Shown here one piece after another: positions 48,968-57,448 of a stretch of DNA of 64,000 bases. The first letter of the stretch is position 1. Every line of letters begins with the position of its first letter. The stretch lies in contig NZ_CP046524.1 of the NCBI RefSeq assembly GCF_021497945.1, positions 965,501-1,029,500 on the forward strand, in the 5' to 3' direction. A model generated the notes under the pieces. It was given only the letters and a program-made list of their open reading frames with translations. It had not been told where the DNA came from and did no database searches. Made by a program: the position numbers and the translations under genes. This DNA is from Streptococcus oralis (GTDB taxonomy: Bacteria; Bacillota; Bacilli; Lactobacillales; Streptococcaceae).

Positions 48968-48996
48968 TCATGTTTACAAGAGCTTGTAAAGTACTT
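48968..48996 (-). promoter_or_regulatory. Promoter of the speA-upstream RNA
   Basis: Minus strand: -35 TTTACA, 17-bp spacer, -10 TATAGT, ending about 6 nt before the first structured segment. It drives the leader RNA and probably the whole polyamine operon when the terminator is read through. Confidence 0.65.
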
Positions 48997-49076
48997 TTTT
49001 AAAATTTTCTTAAATTTTGTTCGCGAATAGTTAAATTACCACCCAAAAGTTAAAGTTTAATCAACTGAAAATGATT

Positions 49077-49103
49077 ACAAAAGGAACTAATTTTTTAGTT
49101 CCT
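49077..49103 (-). terminator. Terminator after the 103-residue gene
   Basis: 9-bp stem AGGAACTAA/TTAGTTCCT with 4-nt loop; T-rich on the minus strand side. Confidence 0.8.
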
Positions 49104-49110
49104 CTCAAAA

Positions 49111-49422
49111 TTATTTAATCTTATGCTTATTCATTTTTTCTTGGAAAATATCTGTAATGATTTGGCGCAATTCTTCTCTTTCCTTCTCAGGAATCTCACC
49201 ACTTCTCTTGGCAACTGCGTAGAGCTCTGGATGTTCGATAGAAATACGCTTTATTGTCCGAGTTGTTGCGTGGTTTCTCACAAAAAATGGGATGCGTTTG
49301 ATCCATTCCTGAGGTACTAGGGCAAGGATTTTCGCAGCGGTTTCCTTATCGCTAATTTCAGATGTTGTCAATCCCTGCCTTATCATCTCCTGTTCTTTTT
49401 CTGTAAAATCTTTTAATTCCAT
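49111..49422 (-). CDS. Conserved hypothetical small protein
   Basis: A 103-residue, soluble, highly charged protein, not recognised. It looks all-helical (KDFTEKEQEMIRQGL, EEREELRQIITDIFQEKMNKHK) with a conserved-looking aromatic/basic centre QEWIKRIPFFVRNHATTRT. No cysteine pairs, no signal peptide. It has AGGAGAAGG before the ATG and its own terminator, so it is an independent unit between the speA leader RNA and the accessory region. Confidence 0.75.
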   Translation of the reverse strand: MELKDFTEKEQEMIRQGLTTSEISDKETAAKILALVPQEWIKRIPFFVRNHATTRTIKRISIEHPELYAVAKRSGEIPEKEREELRQIITDIFQEKMNKHKIK

Positions 49423-49527
49423 TTCCTTCTCCTAGCCAGTAAATTTTTCTATCGTAAATTATATACTAATCCTGATTAAAGTGCAAATAGAACAACGTCC
49501 GAAGACTATATTAGAATACCATTTCCT

Positions 49528-50547
49528 TCAATCATCACGCGCTACTTCTCCAACTAGCTCAAAATCTATCATATAGTAGTTTTCATCCAAGCGAATTAAG
49601 GAAAAATATTCATTCCAAAACAGGTGATCACTGCGACTTTTCCACTGGATACCATACCATAGTTGGGTCGAATCTAGAGGATGGGCAGGCGGGACAGACC
49701 ATAATTTATCACCAAAAGTAGTTCGCATATTCCCTTCCTCAAACCTAGCTAGTAAATCCACACCATCCAGCTTGTAGGAGATAGCTTTTGATTTTGCTGC
49801 TTTGATACGATCTTCATCTAGCTTAAATTGGATAATTTTACAGTCCTCTAAGGCAATTTCTTTTGTTTCATCTCCGTATAAGGCAATACTTCCAAGGACT
49901 AAGCCATCTTTTCCAAGAAGATAGGGAGAATGGGATACAGCATTGCTATCTAGACGGAAGCCTTTCTTTATAAAAACACTCTTATCAGCTTGGTATTTCT
50001 TGATTTCCCCTGAAGAAATATTCGCTTCATAATCATTGCCAAAACTATCCTCCCTCCTGATATAAATGTCAAAACCTTCTTTCAGAAGATCACTCACACT
50101 TGTTTGTGTTAGCGTGATCGACTTGTCATCTATCGTCAATTCTGGTGCTTTTGGTGGCAACCCTATCTGACCATAGGCTATCATAAGAAATAAAGCCATC
50201 ATAAAAGAAACCACAAGTGCGATCATCGCTTTTCCCGTGCGTTTTCTAGCATTAAAAAGTGCCATAACTGGTGGTAGGATCACAATTCTTGCCAAGATAG
50301 CATTACCAGTTCCTCCCCTACTCATTATTTGCACTACAAAAACGCCAGCAATCGCAATTATCGACAAGTAAACTAGAAGCTCGCCAAGCCCCATCTTATC
50401 TGTACGAGTTTGCTCATTTACTGGCTCGTCTAAGACGGATTTCCCATTCACTACCAGCCTTTTGAGGAAGAAATACATTCCGAGTCCAATCCCCAAAAAT
50501 GCTAGTCCAAGAAAAACTAGTGATCCGATTGCAATCATTCTGCCCAT
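49528..50547 (-). CDS. Membrane-anchored hypothetical protein, paralogue of the 54505 gene
   Basis: A 339-residue protein, not recognised. Four hydrophobic segments (about 5-28, 55-75, 85-100, 105-128) are followed by an extracellular domain from about 135 with the pattern ITLTQTSVSDLLKEGFDIYI, then ISYKLDGVDLLARF and FGDKLWSVP. The same layout and sequence pattern (VVVGETRASELLDQGFSF, KINGQDLSKL) recur in the plus-strand gene at 54505-55527. AAGGAG precedes the start. Located 13 nt after the 148-residue membrane gene, so co-transcribed. Confidence 0.7.
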   Translation of the reverse strand: MGRMIAIGSLVFLGLAFLGIGLGMYFFLKRLVVNGKSVLDEPVNEQTRTDKMGLGELLVYLSIIAIAGVFVVQIMSRGGTGNAILARIVILPPVMALFNARKRTGKAMIALVVSFMMALFLMIAYGQIGLPPKAPELTIDDKSITLTQTSVSDLLKEGFDIYIRREDSFGNDYEANISSGEIKKYQADKSVFIKKGFRLDSNAVSHSPYLLGKDGLVLGSIALYGDETKEIALEDCKIIQFKLDEDRIKAAKSKAISYKLDGVDLLARFEEGNMRTTFGDKLWSVPPAHPLDSTQLWYGIQWKSRSDHLFWNEYFSLIRLDENYYMIDFELVGEVARDD

Positions 50548-50560
50548 CTCTATTTTCTCC

Positions 50561-51007
50561 TTAGTTGATACATTCAGCCTTCATTTTCTTTTTTAAAATT
50601 CTATTTGCAATCAGTAGTACAAGCAAAAGAAAGGGTACACCATTAAGAACAAATATAGGGAAGGCCTTGATAGAAATCCATAAAATCGTCCCTTTTTTCT
50701 CAATCCAACTACTTCCCCAATCACCATTGATTAATGGAAATAGTGATTCTATATAGCCTTGATACCATAGAAAAAATGGATTTTGGGAGCAATTCGCATT
50801 CAGCCAGATAATTATCAAACAAAACAGAATCAAGTAGACCAGACCAACAAATACACTAATCCGTCTGGTAGTCTTTGTCGCCTGCTGACAGATTCTTTCT
50901 TTGGTCTCTTGATTAATGCCTTCAAGACCACTATTCTTGCAAGCTTCCTTTTCAAATCTGTAGAGTAGATACCGATAGAGGTAATCCTTTCGCATATTGC
51001 CTTTCAT
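50561..51007 (-). CDS. Hypothetical two-span membrane protein
   Basis: A 148-residue protein, not recognised. The soluble N-terminal 45 residues include a lone pair of cysteines (ACKNSGLEG, RICQQ); two hydrophobic segments follow (about 48-70 and 118-138) with a WxxxxGYIESLFPLINGDWGSS loop between. GAGG stands 7 nt before the ATG. It precedes the 339-residue membrane gene by 13 nt, and the two may form a membrane pair. Confidence 0.6.
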   Translation of the reverse strand: MKGNMRKDYLYRYLLYRFEKEACKNSGLEGINQETKERICQQATKTTRRISVFVGLVYLILFCLIIIWLNANCSQNPFFLWYQGYIESLFPLINGDWGSSWIEKKGTILWISIKAFPIFVLNGVPFLLLVLLIANRILKKKMKAECIN

Positions 51008-51050
51008 ACTAAAACCTCGTCTAAAGCTTGGAGAACGAATTAAAAATCTT

Positions 51051-51614
51051 CTAATTCAAGGAATTGCAGTCTAGATAATTTGTGATTATTGGTGAAGGGA
51101 ACATAGGGATCTTGTTCAGAGCATATCGACATACCATGTTTTTTTCACCGCCAAATCCATAGAATTTCTCACCAATCAACCATTTGCCATCTATCAACCT
51201 AAGCACAAACTTATGTTTCATTTCCAAAGCTTCCTCATAGTATAGTATGACCGTCGCCCTATCCTCTTTTTGCATGGTAAACTGAACGGAAAAATTCTTG
51301 CCTCGTAAATACGAATACTCACTTGGATGGCCATAGGAGTTCCTAGCCCCTTTTGATAAGAGTTTCTCGCTTACACAGCCATCCAGGAGAGCTAGATAGC
51401 GTTGATGGTATTCGTCCATCAGTTCATTCCACTCGGGATGGATCTGATGTGAAGGTATCTTGAGTAGCCTTTTTTCAGCATCGAGTTCCTTGTTGCGTTC
51501 ATAGATTTCTTCTTCCAACAAGGTTAATTTCTGTAATAATTCCAATAAGGGAGGTAAAAGTTCATCTACCATTTTTTTGTATTTTTCAGGGGTGCTTTTT
51601 AACGTCAGTTCCAT
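51051..51614 (-). CDS. NTF2-fold immunity-like protein
   Basis: A 187-residue soluble protein. The first 70 residues are a helical, Leu-rich coiled segment (LLPPLLELLQKLTLLEEEI). The C-terminal part RATVILYYEEALEMKHKFVL followed by RLIDGKWLIGEKFYGF resembles NTF2-fold immunity proteins of polymorphic toxin systems. That reading is by pattern only. It follows the next upstream gene by 6 nt, so they are co-transcribed. No cognate toxin is visible in the window. Confidence 0.55.
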   Translation of the reverse strand: MELTLKSTPEKYKKMVDELLPPLLELLQKLTLLEEEIYERNKELDAEKRLLKIPSHQIHPEWNELMDEYHQRYLALLDGCVSEKLLSKGARNSYGHPSEYSYLRGKNFSVQFTMQKEDRATVILYYEEALEMKHKFVLRLIDGKWLIGEKFYGFGGEKNMVCRYALNKIPMFPSPIITNYLDCNSLN

Positions 51615-51620
51615 TATTTT

Positions 51621-52184
51621 CTAACCTCGATATTCATGTGTCAGTTCTGCCAATTCTCTATCAGACAGACTACCATCAGTATAGAGTTTTGTCAGTAACT
51701 GATCATCAAATTCAAAAGAATAGTATTCTGTCACAAATTCTTGAAATCGTTCGAACGTATCAAAGAGGTAGGCCAATAACCAAGTTCCGCCATTATTATT
51801 CTCAATGTTATTTTGATGAATGGTACCATCATACCAGATACAAAATGTTGTTTCTTCTCTTTCTTTTAAAGTTAAAAGATTCAGCCATTTTTCATCAATA
51901 CCTTCATAAATCCTGTCGATAATGTTCTGATTCCATTGGTCAGCTGCAAACTGATTGAGACTATTTTCATGATCAAATCCCTTTATCAAGACCACTTCTT
52001 CTGTAAAAATCACATCCAAAGAATCCCCAGCACCGTTATCAATGCTGTATCGGCTAGTGAAGTCCGTTACTTTCTTTCGTCGTATCAATCTCAAATAGTC
52101 TTTTGAAGGATCTGTTAAATAATCATCCAAAACATACAAGGCCTCAAGGCTTTTTTGCATATTGTCCCGGTCTAAGTGCTTCAT
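51621..52184 (-). CDS. Hypothetical acidic protein
   Basis: A 187-residue acidic soluble protein, not recognised. A beta-rich central part (VVLIKGFDHENSLNQF, TTFCIWYDGTIHQNNI) is followed by a helical C-terminus with Phe/Tyr-rich FERFQEFVTEYYSFEFDD. Size, acidity and context (6 nt before the NTF2-like gene, 28 nt after the 153-residue gene) fit an immunity-type protein, but there is no domain evidence. AAGGTGAGAT precedes the start. Confidence 0.55.
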   Translation of the reverse strand: MKHLDRDNMQKSLEALYVLDDYLTDPSKDYLRLIRRKKVTDFTSRYSIDNGAGDSLDVIFTEEVVLIKGFDHENSLNQFAADQWNQNIIDRIYEGIDEKWLNLLTLKEREETTFCIWYDGTIHQNNIENNNGGTWLLAYLFDTFERFQEFVTEYYSFEFDDQLLTKLYTDGSLSDRELAELTHEYRG

Positions 52185-52212
52185 ATCTCACCTTTTCTAC
52201 CCATCTTTTCCA

Positions 52213-52674
52213 TTACTTGCTAAAATCGCAATTCTTATAGCGAGAAGAGACAAAGCCTGAAATCGAAATCTGAGGAATATTCCATTCATTAGCTAGGTAA
52301 ATCCTGCACTCAATTTCATCTCCTTTAGGAGTCCTTGCAATAAATTCGTATCTTCCTAATTCTTCATTGTTTCTATTTCTTTCAATCCTTTCGAAATAGC
52401 TTTCTTTAAAAAACTTCTGAAACTCATCCCAAATCAGCTCAACCTCATTAAGTGATAATTCGACTTTTAGACCATATCCCAAACCAACCTTACATCTCAT
52501 CTTTCGACCCGTTTCATCAGCTTTGCAAGTTTTTACGCTTCCTTTATTATGAACCCAATCGATACTATCCAATTGATTGATCTTACTAGCTAATAAGTCT
52601 TTGAATCCAGTCATTTGTCCTAGAAAATACTTAGATGCAATCTCAAAAATCTCCAAATTCTCCAATGCCATCAT
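52213..52674 (-). CDS. Hypothetical soluble protein
   Basis: A 153-residue protein, not recognised. A helical N-terminus is followed by alternating strands (MRCKVGLGYGLKVELSLNEV, YEFIARTPKGDEIECRIYLA). The Shine-Dalgarno GAGAGG abuts the first ATG, so translation may instead start at the in-frame TTG three codons on. Upstream lies a gene remnant (52721-52880) in the same orientation. Co-directional with the two following hypothetical genes. Confidence 0.5.
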   Translation of the reverse strand: MMALENLEIFEIASKYFLGQMTGFKDLLASKINQLDSIDWVHNKGSVKTCKADETGRKMRCKVGLGYGLKVELSLNEVELIWDEFQKFFKESYFERIERNRNNEELGRYEFIARTPKGDEIECRIYLANEWNIPQISISGFVSSRYKNCDFSK

Positions 52675-52720
52675 CCTCTCTTATAATTTGAATCTTTCTT
52701 GGCCAGCTTACACTAGTTTC

Positions 52721-52880
52721 CTAATCCGCATCTACCCAGAGATGATATTTTTTACAGTCAAGACATCTGAATAGATAGCCACAAACGGATCTATTACCAT
52801 CCTCTATTAATATTGGATCTTGGAACCCTTTATATCTCGTTTTTCTTTTATTATACCACTTATAGGACAAAAGCCTGTAA
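52721..52880 (-). pseudogene. 3' remnant of a CbrC-like gene
   Basis: Minus-strand reading gives YKGFQDPILIEDGNRSVCGY followed by LFRCLDCKKYHLWVDAD and a stop at 52721-52723. The CxxC finger followed by a Tyr/Trp-rich end is like the C-terminus of CbrC/UPF0167 proteins. The frame is closed by a TGA at about 52886 and no proper start or ribosome-binding site is present, so only about 50 codons survive. The rest of the 379-bp gap (52675-53053) holds a terminator at 52868-52899 and otherwise AT-rich sequence with no gene. Confidence 0.4.
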
Positions 52881-52899
52881 TTTCAGTGTACTACAGGCT
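52868..52899 (-). terminator. Terminator downstream of the HEAT-repeat gene
   Basis: Stem AGCCTGTA (52872-52879) with TACAGGCT (52892-52899), TTTT following on the minus strand. Confidence 0.65.
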
Positions 52900-53053
52900 A
52901 ACTATGTTGAATAATCACATATTTAAAATATTTCAAGGGCAGATAGTGAGAATCTGTTTTTAAGTAGTTTTAGAGCTGTATTGTTTCTCAATTTGAGAGC
53001 TATAAATACTTATTCGATCAATAAGCTTTCCAATGCTTCTATATGGTTATCCC

Positions 53054-53824
53054 TTAAAACTTCTTTAGGAATCTAATAGCAGATTTTTGAGCCTTTGCTA
53101 TTTTTTCAAGCTCCACATTTTCCACCGCAGAAGATGATATCCATCTCTTGCCAAATAATAGTTGAGCTGCTTCTATCATCAAACCACAAGCATAAGGATC
53201 TTTTTCTTCAGTAATGGCTTGAATAAAACTGGCCTTTGCTTTTTTGGATATAATTTCTGCTTTTACCCTATGAAAGGATAGTTGCATGAGACTCGTCGCA
53301 GACCATGCACGACAAAGGGCGTCTTCATCATCAAGCATTTGTCTCGTCAAAAGTTCAATTTCTTTTGCTGATCCTACCCAACCTAAAGCTATGACCACCT
53401 TTTGACGAAGAATAGTATTCTTTATATCTAAAAGTGAAATGAGAATAGGAATCAGTTGGTCACAAAGCGACCAATAAAAATCTCGATGCTTTGATTTAGA
53501 AAGGATTTCCGCTATAAGATACGCAGTCAATACACTTTGTTTTTCATCTTTAACTTCATCCAACTGTTCAAATAGAAACTCTAATCCATCTCTTCCATGT
53601 TTATCGAAGCTACCTTCTAAATGCAGGTTTCTACCTTCATTCCAATCTTTGCAAATCAGTTCATAATGATATGCGATTTCTTGGGAACTACCCAAATTAG
53701 CTACAAATTTGATTCTTTTACCAGAAGGAAAGCTTTCTTTTTCCAAGTCAAGATATGCTTTTTGTAAATCTTCTTTATCCATTTTTAACCTCAAGCTGCT
53801 TAATTCTTTGAGATACCTTTGCAA
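53054..53824 (-). CDS. HEAT-repeat-like protein
   Basis: A 256-residue all-helical protein. Repeated helical pairs such as LIPILISLLDIKNTILRQKVVIALGWVGSAK and DEDALCRAWSATSLMQLSFH resemble HEAT/armadillo repeats. Such proteins occur among immunity genes and as phycobilin-lyase-like scaffolds; the role here is unknown. It starts 6 nt after the DUF1877 gene, so the two form an operon. Its terminator is at 52868-52899. Confidence 0.65.
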   Translation of the reverse strand: MQRYLKELSSLRLKMDKEDLQKAYLDLEKESFPSGKRIKFVANLGSSQEIAYHYELICKDWNEGRNLHLEGSFDKHGRDGLEFLFEQLDEVKDEKQSVLTAYLIAEILSKSKHRDFYWSLCDQLIPILISLLDIKNTILRQKVVIALGWVGSAKEIELLTRQMLDDEDALCRAWSATSLMQLSFHRVKAEIISKKAKASFIQAITEEKDPYACGLMIEAAQLLFGKRWISSSAVENVELEKIAKAQKSAIRFLKKF

Positions 53825-53830
53825 AGCTTT

Positions 53831-54328
53831 CTAAGAAATAGTAACCATGACATTCCCATTGAGCTCTAAAATCTTCTGGTAAAACTCTTTCATCGCTTGG
53901 AAATAATCGCAAATTTCTTCTTTAATCTCTTCCTCTTCGTCATCATAATCCCAAATATCGGGATAAAGATCTGCCTTTTTACAAGATTGCATACTAAAAT
54001 GCGCCATGGCTTCTTCCATATCAAAGTTTTCTAAAGCCGAACAAATCTCTGATACTTTTGATTTTTCTGTATAGGCAATATATTCCGCAACATTTTCAAG
54101 TGGCGTCACACCCAAAACAGCCACGCTCAAAGTATTATTCCGACTAGGGTTTGAACTTCCAACCCCTGTAAGCACAAAATGAAGAACATCCCACATTTTA
54201 TCTATATCAAGTAAAAGTTCTTCTTCCTCTTCTACTACCTCAAATTGATCATCTCCTTCACCATTAAAGGCCTTCAGTTGATGTAAGTACTGATCATTGA
54301 TATATCTATAATTAGCAATCATTCCCAT
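53831..54328 (-). CDS. DUF1877 (YfbM-like) protein
   Basis: A 165-residue protein of the YfbM-like DUF1877 family. The N-terminal MGMIANYRYI, the DIDKMWDVLHFVLTG motif and the GVTPLENVAEYIA segment are typical. Family function is unknown, but members are frequent in toxin-immunity gene clusters. GGAGGAAAAACAA precedes the ATG at 54328, which is chosen over an upstream in-frame start at 54364. Heads a two-gene operon with the HEAT-like gene. Confidence 0.8.
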   Translation of the reverse strand: MGMIANYRYINDQYLHQLKAFNGEGDDQFEVVEEEEELLLDIDKMWDVLHFVLTGVGSSNPSRNNTLSVAVLGVTPLENVAEYIAYTEKSKVSEICSALENFDMEEAMAHFSMQSCKKADLYPDIWDYDDEEEEIKEEICDYFQAMKEFYQKILELNGNVMVTIS

Positions 54329-54451
54329 TTGTTTTTCCTCCAAAATTTCTATGTTGAATGACAATATTTATATTTTATAAAAGCTTATTATCGCTAAGGT
54401 CTGATTCTTATCTGATGAATAGTATTTTCAGATGTTTTCCTTATAAAGTGT

Positions 54452-54457
54452 TATAAT
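54452..54457 (+). promoter_or_regulatory. -10 of the plus-strand membrane protein gene
   Basis: TATAAT with upstream TG (AGTGTTATAAT), about 48 bp before the start; AAAGGAG lies 7 nt before the ATG at 54505. Confidence 0.6.
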
Positions 54458-54504
54458 GTAGGTGTATCCAAAATATGTTTTATAGCCTAAAAAGGAGAAT
54501 GGAG

Positions 54505-55527
54505 ATGGGCTTTTTTATATTTGCTTTGACTTTTTATTTTATTTTTTACCTGTTCTTAGTCTGTACGATTTATCTCTATTTTAAACTGGCGAGTGCCGTT
54601 AGAGCCGGCGAAGAAGTTCCTAAGTGGATGTATCAGTTTGGGCAAGGTTTTCAAGGACGTTACCATATTGAATATGAAGATATCACTAATAGGAACGCTC
54701 TCAAGGAAGTAAACCTATTTATTTTCTATTTTGTTCTGGCTAATATCCTCACTCTAGTGGCACTGTATGTTAAAATGGATAATTTTTCAGCAGCTCTTTA
54801 TACTTGTTTAAAGGCTCAATTTGCCATTGTTGTAGCAAGTATGCTGTTTAGAAACCTTATCAACTTAATGTTATTTATAGTAAAGCGTCCAAGGAAAAAC
54901 CATCACCGCTATTCATCATCCAATGCGGTTGTGGGTGCTGTCTTTTTGACCGCTTTCATCTTTACTTTTTGCATCTTCATTACTGGCTTTCCTGCTCAAC
55001 CTATTGGAATTCAAATCGATAAGACCAATGTTGTGGTCGGAGAAACAAGAGCTTCAGAACTACTGGATCAGGGGTTCAGCTTTACCGGAAAAAATCCTGA
55101 GAGCGAGATTGTGAACAAACGCAATGACCACTTCTACTACGGAGAACTGCTCGAAATTGTTCGGGATGGTCAATCTTACGGTCTAATGAGCATTACACCA
55201 AAGTGGAAAGACTCTGATAAACTCGAGAACTGCGTCGTCACATACTATGAAATCTCAGCAGACAGCCCACAACTATCCAAAGTTAAAATCAACGGCCAAG
55301 ACCTCTCCAAACTCACAATCACTGATTTTAAAACGAAAAACTTAACAGATATCTTTTCACTAAAACCTGCTGATGCTAAAGAAGTGAAGCATGATACCTA
55401 CTTCAGTCTGAGGCTGCAAACTGCTGACTATGTACTATGGAACAGCTATCAATTTGTGGCGAATTTCAATAATGATCAGTCTCCCAATCGATACGGCGTA
55501 AGAGCTCAGAATACAATCTGGGAGTGA
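54505..55527 (+). CDS. Membrane-anchored hypothetical protein, paralogue of the 49528 gene
   Basis: A 340-residue protein, not recognised. Four hydrophobic segments (about 2-28, 75-95, 100-125, 145-170) precede a C-terminal extracellular domain from about 175 (VVVGETRASELLDQGFSF, LENCVVTYYEI, KINGQDLSKL). The order and several positions match the 339-residue protein at 49528-50547. AAAGGAG before ATG 54505 decides the start over the upstream ATG at 54475. It is the only plus-strand gene in the last 24 kb and is convergent, 9 bp apart, with a lipoprotein gene. Confidence 0.7.
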   Translation: MGFFIFALTFYFIFYLFLVCTIYLYFKLASAVRAGEEVPKWMYQFGQGFQGRYHIEYEDITNRNALKEVNLFIFYFVLANILTLVALYVKMDNFSAALYTCLKAQFAIVVASMLFRNLINLMLFIVKRPRKNHHRYSSSNAVVGAVFLTAFIFTFCIFITGFPAQPIGIQIDKTNVVVGETRASELLDQGFSFTGKNPESEIVNKRNDHFYYGELLEIVRDGQSYGLMSITPKWKDSDKLENCVVTYYEISADSPQLSKVKINGQDLSKLTITDFKTKNLTDIFSLKPADAKEVKHDTYFSLRLQTADYVLWNSYQFVANFNNDQSPNRYGVRAQNTIWE

Positions 55528-55536
55528 GAAAAATTC

Positions 55537-56691
55537 CTACTCCTGATAGGTTAATGTAACGCTGTCTATCTCTTTGAAATAGGTCTTCATCTTAAACAAA
55601 ACTTTTATATTTTGATAAACTACTCCTTTGCTCTCCTCTTCGCTAGTGGAGGGCTTTTTTATTCCAAGCATATCATATAAATCAGCAGTTAATTCTTTTC
55701 TCTTATCAAATTCAAAATAGACATCCCCAATATAGATACTTGCCGGATCAGAGACTACAGTTTTCACCAACGTTCCCTCTAAAAGAGAACATTCCTTATC
55801 GCTTAGGTTTTTCACCTGAATTTTAAATTTTGTATAATAAGATAGACTTCCAACATTATAGACTCTAGATAATATATAGCTTTCACTGACTTCTCCAGGT
55901 TGTAAGTAAATCTTTTTGAGTTCCCCTATTGTGGTTGATTCTAATTCAACATCCTTATCTAAACAATCATCAAGCGTATCACTTCCCAGTACAAAGGAGG
56001 TCGTGTTTACTACAAATACAAATCCCTTTGAATTCTCAAGGTGTGTTCGTAGTTTGGGTTCCAATTCTTGACGAATTTCTTCAAAAGGTCTTATGTTTAA
56101 TTTCCCATTTTCTGCATTGCAAACTTGTCGATAAATACTGGTATCGATTGACCCATCAAGATTCCTCCTTGAGCTCTTTAATCGAATACCACTGATATCC
56201 ATTCGTACCCCGAAACAATCAGTTTCTACTAAAATAGGATACTTCAAGCTAGTATAGTTGATAAACTCCAACATCTTGGCATAGGATTCTTTTAGCTGAT
56301 CTAAATTTGTTACTTCTGTAGAATAGACAAAATTTACGGGATGCAGATAGGAAAGGACATCATCACCTAGATTATGATTTTCCTTATATTCCGCAAGAGC
56401 TCTTGTGCAGAATGCTTCTTCAAAATCAGAATGAATAAAAGGTGATCCCATTGCTAGCCAATCATGGGACACACTACAAGTAAAGGGAATATTCGGATAA
56501 TCCTTCAATGTCACAAACCAATAATAGGAATGCCTAGAATCTTCTTTCATCACATAAGTATTTTCTCCATAGGCGTTATTGAGATATCGAACCAGTCGCT
56601 CTTTGTCTTCTTTATGCGAGGTACAGGCACTTAGTAGAAAGGCGCCAACTATAATAATAAATAGACAGGAAATTTTTTTAAATAGTTTCAT
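55537..56691 (-). CDS. Hypothetical lipoprotein
   Basis: A 384-residue protein with a lipoprotein signal (basic MKLFKK, hydrophobic core, lipobox LLSAC with Cys22). The mature part is unrecognised: an alpha/beta region to about 150 and a beta-rich C-terminus (ECSLLEGTLVKTVV, YIGDVYFEFDK) whose strand pattern recalls the extracellular part of the two membrane paralogues. It would sit on the outer face of the membrane. Ends 9 bp from the convergent membrane gene; no terminator between. Confidence 0.75.
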   Translation of the reverse strand: MKLFKKISCLFIIIVGAFLLSACTSHKEDKERLVRYLNNAYGENTYVMKEDSRHSYYWFVTLKDYPNIPFTCSVSHDWLAMGSPFIHSDFEEAFCTRALAEYKENHNLGDDVLSYLHPVNFVYSTEVTNLDQLKESYAKMLEFINYTSLKYPILVETDCFGVRMDISGIRLKSSRRNLDGSIDTSIYRQVCNAENGKLNIRPFEEIRQELEPKLRTHLENSKGFVFVVNTTSFVLGSDTLDDCLDKDVELESTTIGELKKIYLQPGEVSESYILSRVYNVGSLSYYTKFKIQVKNLSDKECSLLEGTLVKTVVSDPASIYIGDVYFEFDKRKELTADLYDMLGIKKPSTSEEESKGVVYQNIKVLFKMKTYFKEIDSVTLTYQE

Positions 56692-56742
56692 TTTTTCCTC
56701 TTCCTTGCTATCTAATCAATATTCTCTACGATAAAGGGACTT

Positions 56743-56979
56743 TTATAAGTTGAGTTCTTTGACTTGCTTCCTTCTAATGATAGTATGAGTGGATAATAAA
56801 TTCTTCACTTCTTCAACACTAGCTTGACTATTTAAATTCGAGTAAGTTGAACTAGATTGAGTAAACTCAGATTTGACTGGACTCTTCTCTGAATCTTTCT
56901 GTGATTGAGTGCAACCTGCTAATGTTAGAACAAAAGCTACACATAATCCTAATTTTAATATTCTATGGTATTTTTTCAT
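56743..56979 (-). CDS. Small hypothetical lipoprotein
   Basis: A 78-residue protein with a clear lipoprotein signal (MKKYHRILKLGLCVAFVLTLAGC, lipobox LAGC) and a 55-residue Ser-rich mature part (SPVKSEFTQSSSTYSNL, then SVEEVKNLLSTH). The short length and abrupt basic end suggest a truncated relative of a longer lipoprotein, but no continuing frame is obvious. Lies 51 bp upstream of the larger lipoprotein on the same strand. Confidence 0.65.
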   Translation of the reverse strand: MKKYHRILKLGLCVAFVLTLAGCTQSQKDSEKSPVKSEFTQSSSTYSNLNSQASVEEVKNLLSTHTIIRRKQVKELNL

Positions 56980-57052
56980 GCTTCTCCTCTTTCATTAACT
57001 GTAACTCACTGCACTCTAGCATCTGCAATCTCTGCGATATAAAATACTCTCA

Positions 57053-57379
57053 TCAAATAAATTTGCTCAAATCCTCAAATGAATAATCTTTATAGATTTG
57101 ATTTGGTTTAAGTACAGAATCAGTTGTAACAGGCAAATTTTCCAGTAACCTTTTCGTATTTACCCCTTGTGGTAAGGAAATCAACTCTCCAGCCATGTTT
57201 TCCTGTCTATGCGCAGTAAATAGAAACTCCCCTTTTTCCCAATCTATTGCAAAATCATTCATCACTTCAGATTTGGATATGTCTAACAATTCTTCCTGTT
57301 GTGCTATAAAGTTTTCATAGATAAATTCATAAAGTGCTTCTTTATCTATTTTTACAACTCTAAGTATGTTAGCGTCCAT
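57053..57379 (-). CDS. Hypothetical small protein
   Basis: A 108-residue acidic protein, not recognised. An N-terminal helical part (DKEALYEFIYENFIAQQEELL) is followed by a strand-rich segment (AIDWEKGEFLFTAH) and a polar C-terminus. AAAGGAG stands before the ATG. No signal peptide. Its size and neighbours fit the immunity-type gene group. Confidence 0.55.
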   Translation of the reverse strand: MDANILRVVKIDKEALYEFIYENFIAQQEELLDISKSEVMNDFAIDWEKGEFLFTAHRQENMAGELISLPQGVNTKRLLENLPVTTDSVLKPNQIYKDYSFEDLSKFI

Positions 57380-57448
57380 TGATTTTCATACTCCTTTTAA
57401 AGCGAGAGCAAATTATTGTCTTAACATGAACTGTCTTGATAACTAAAA

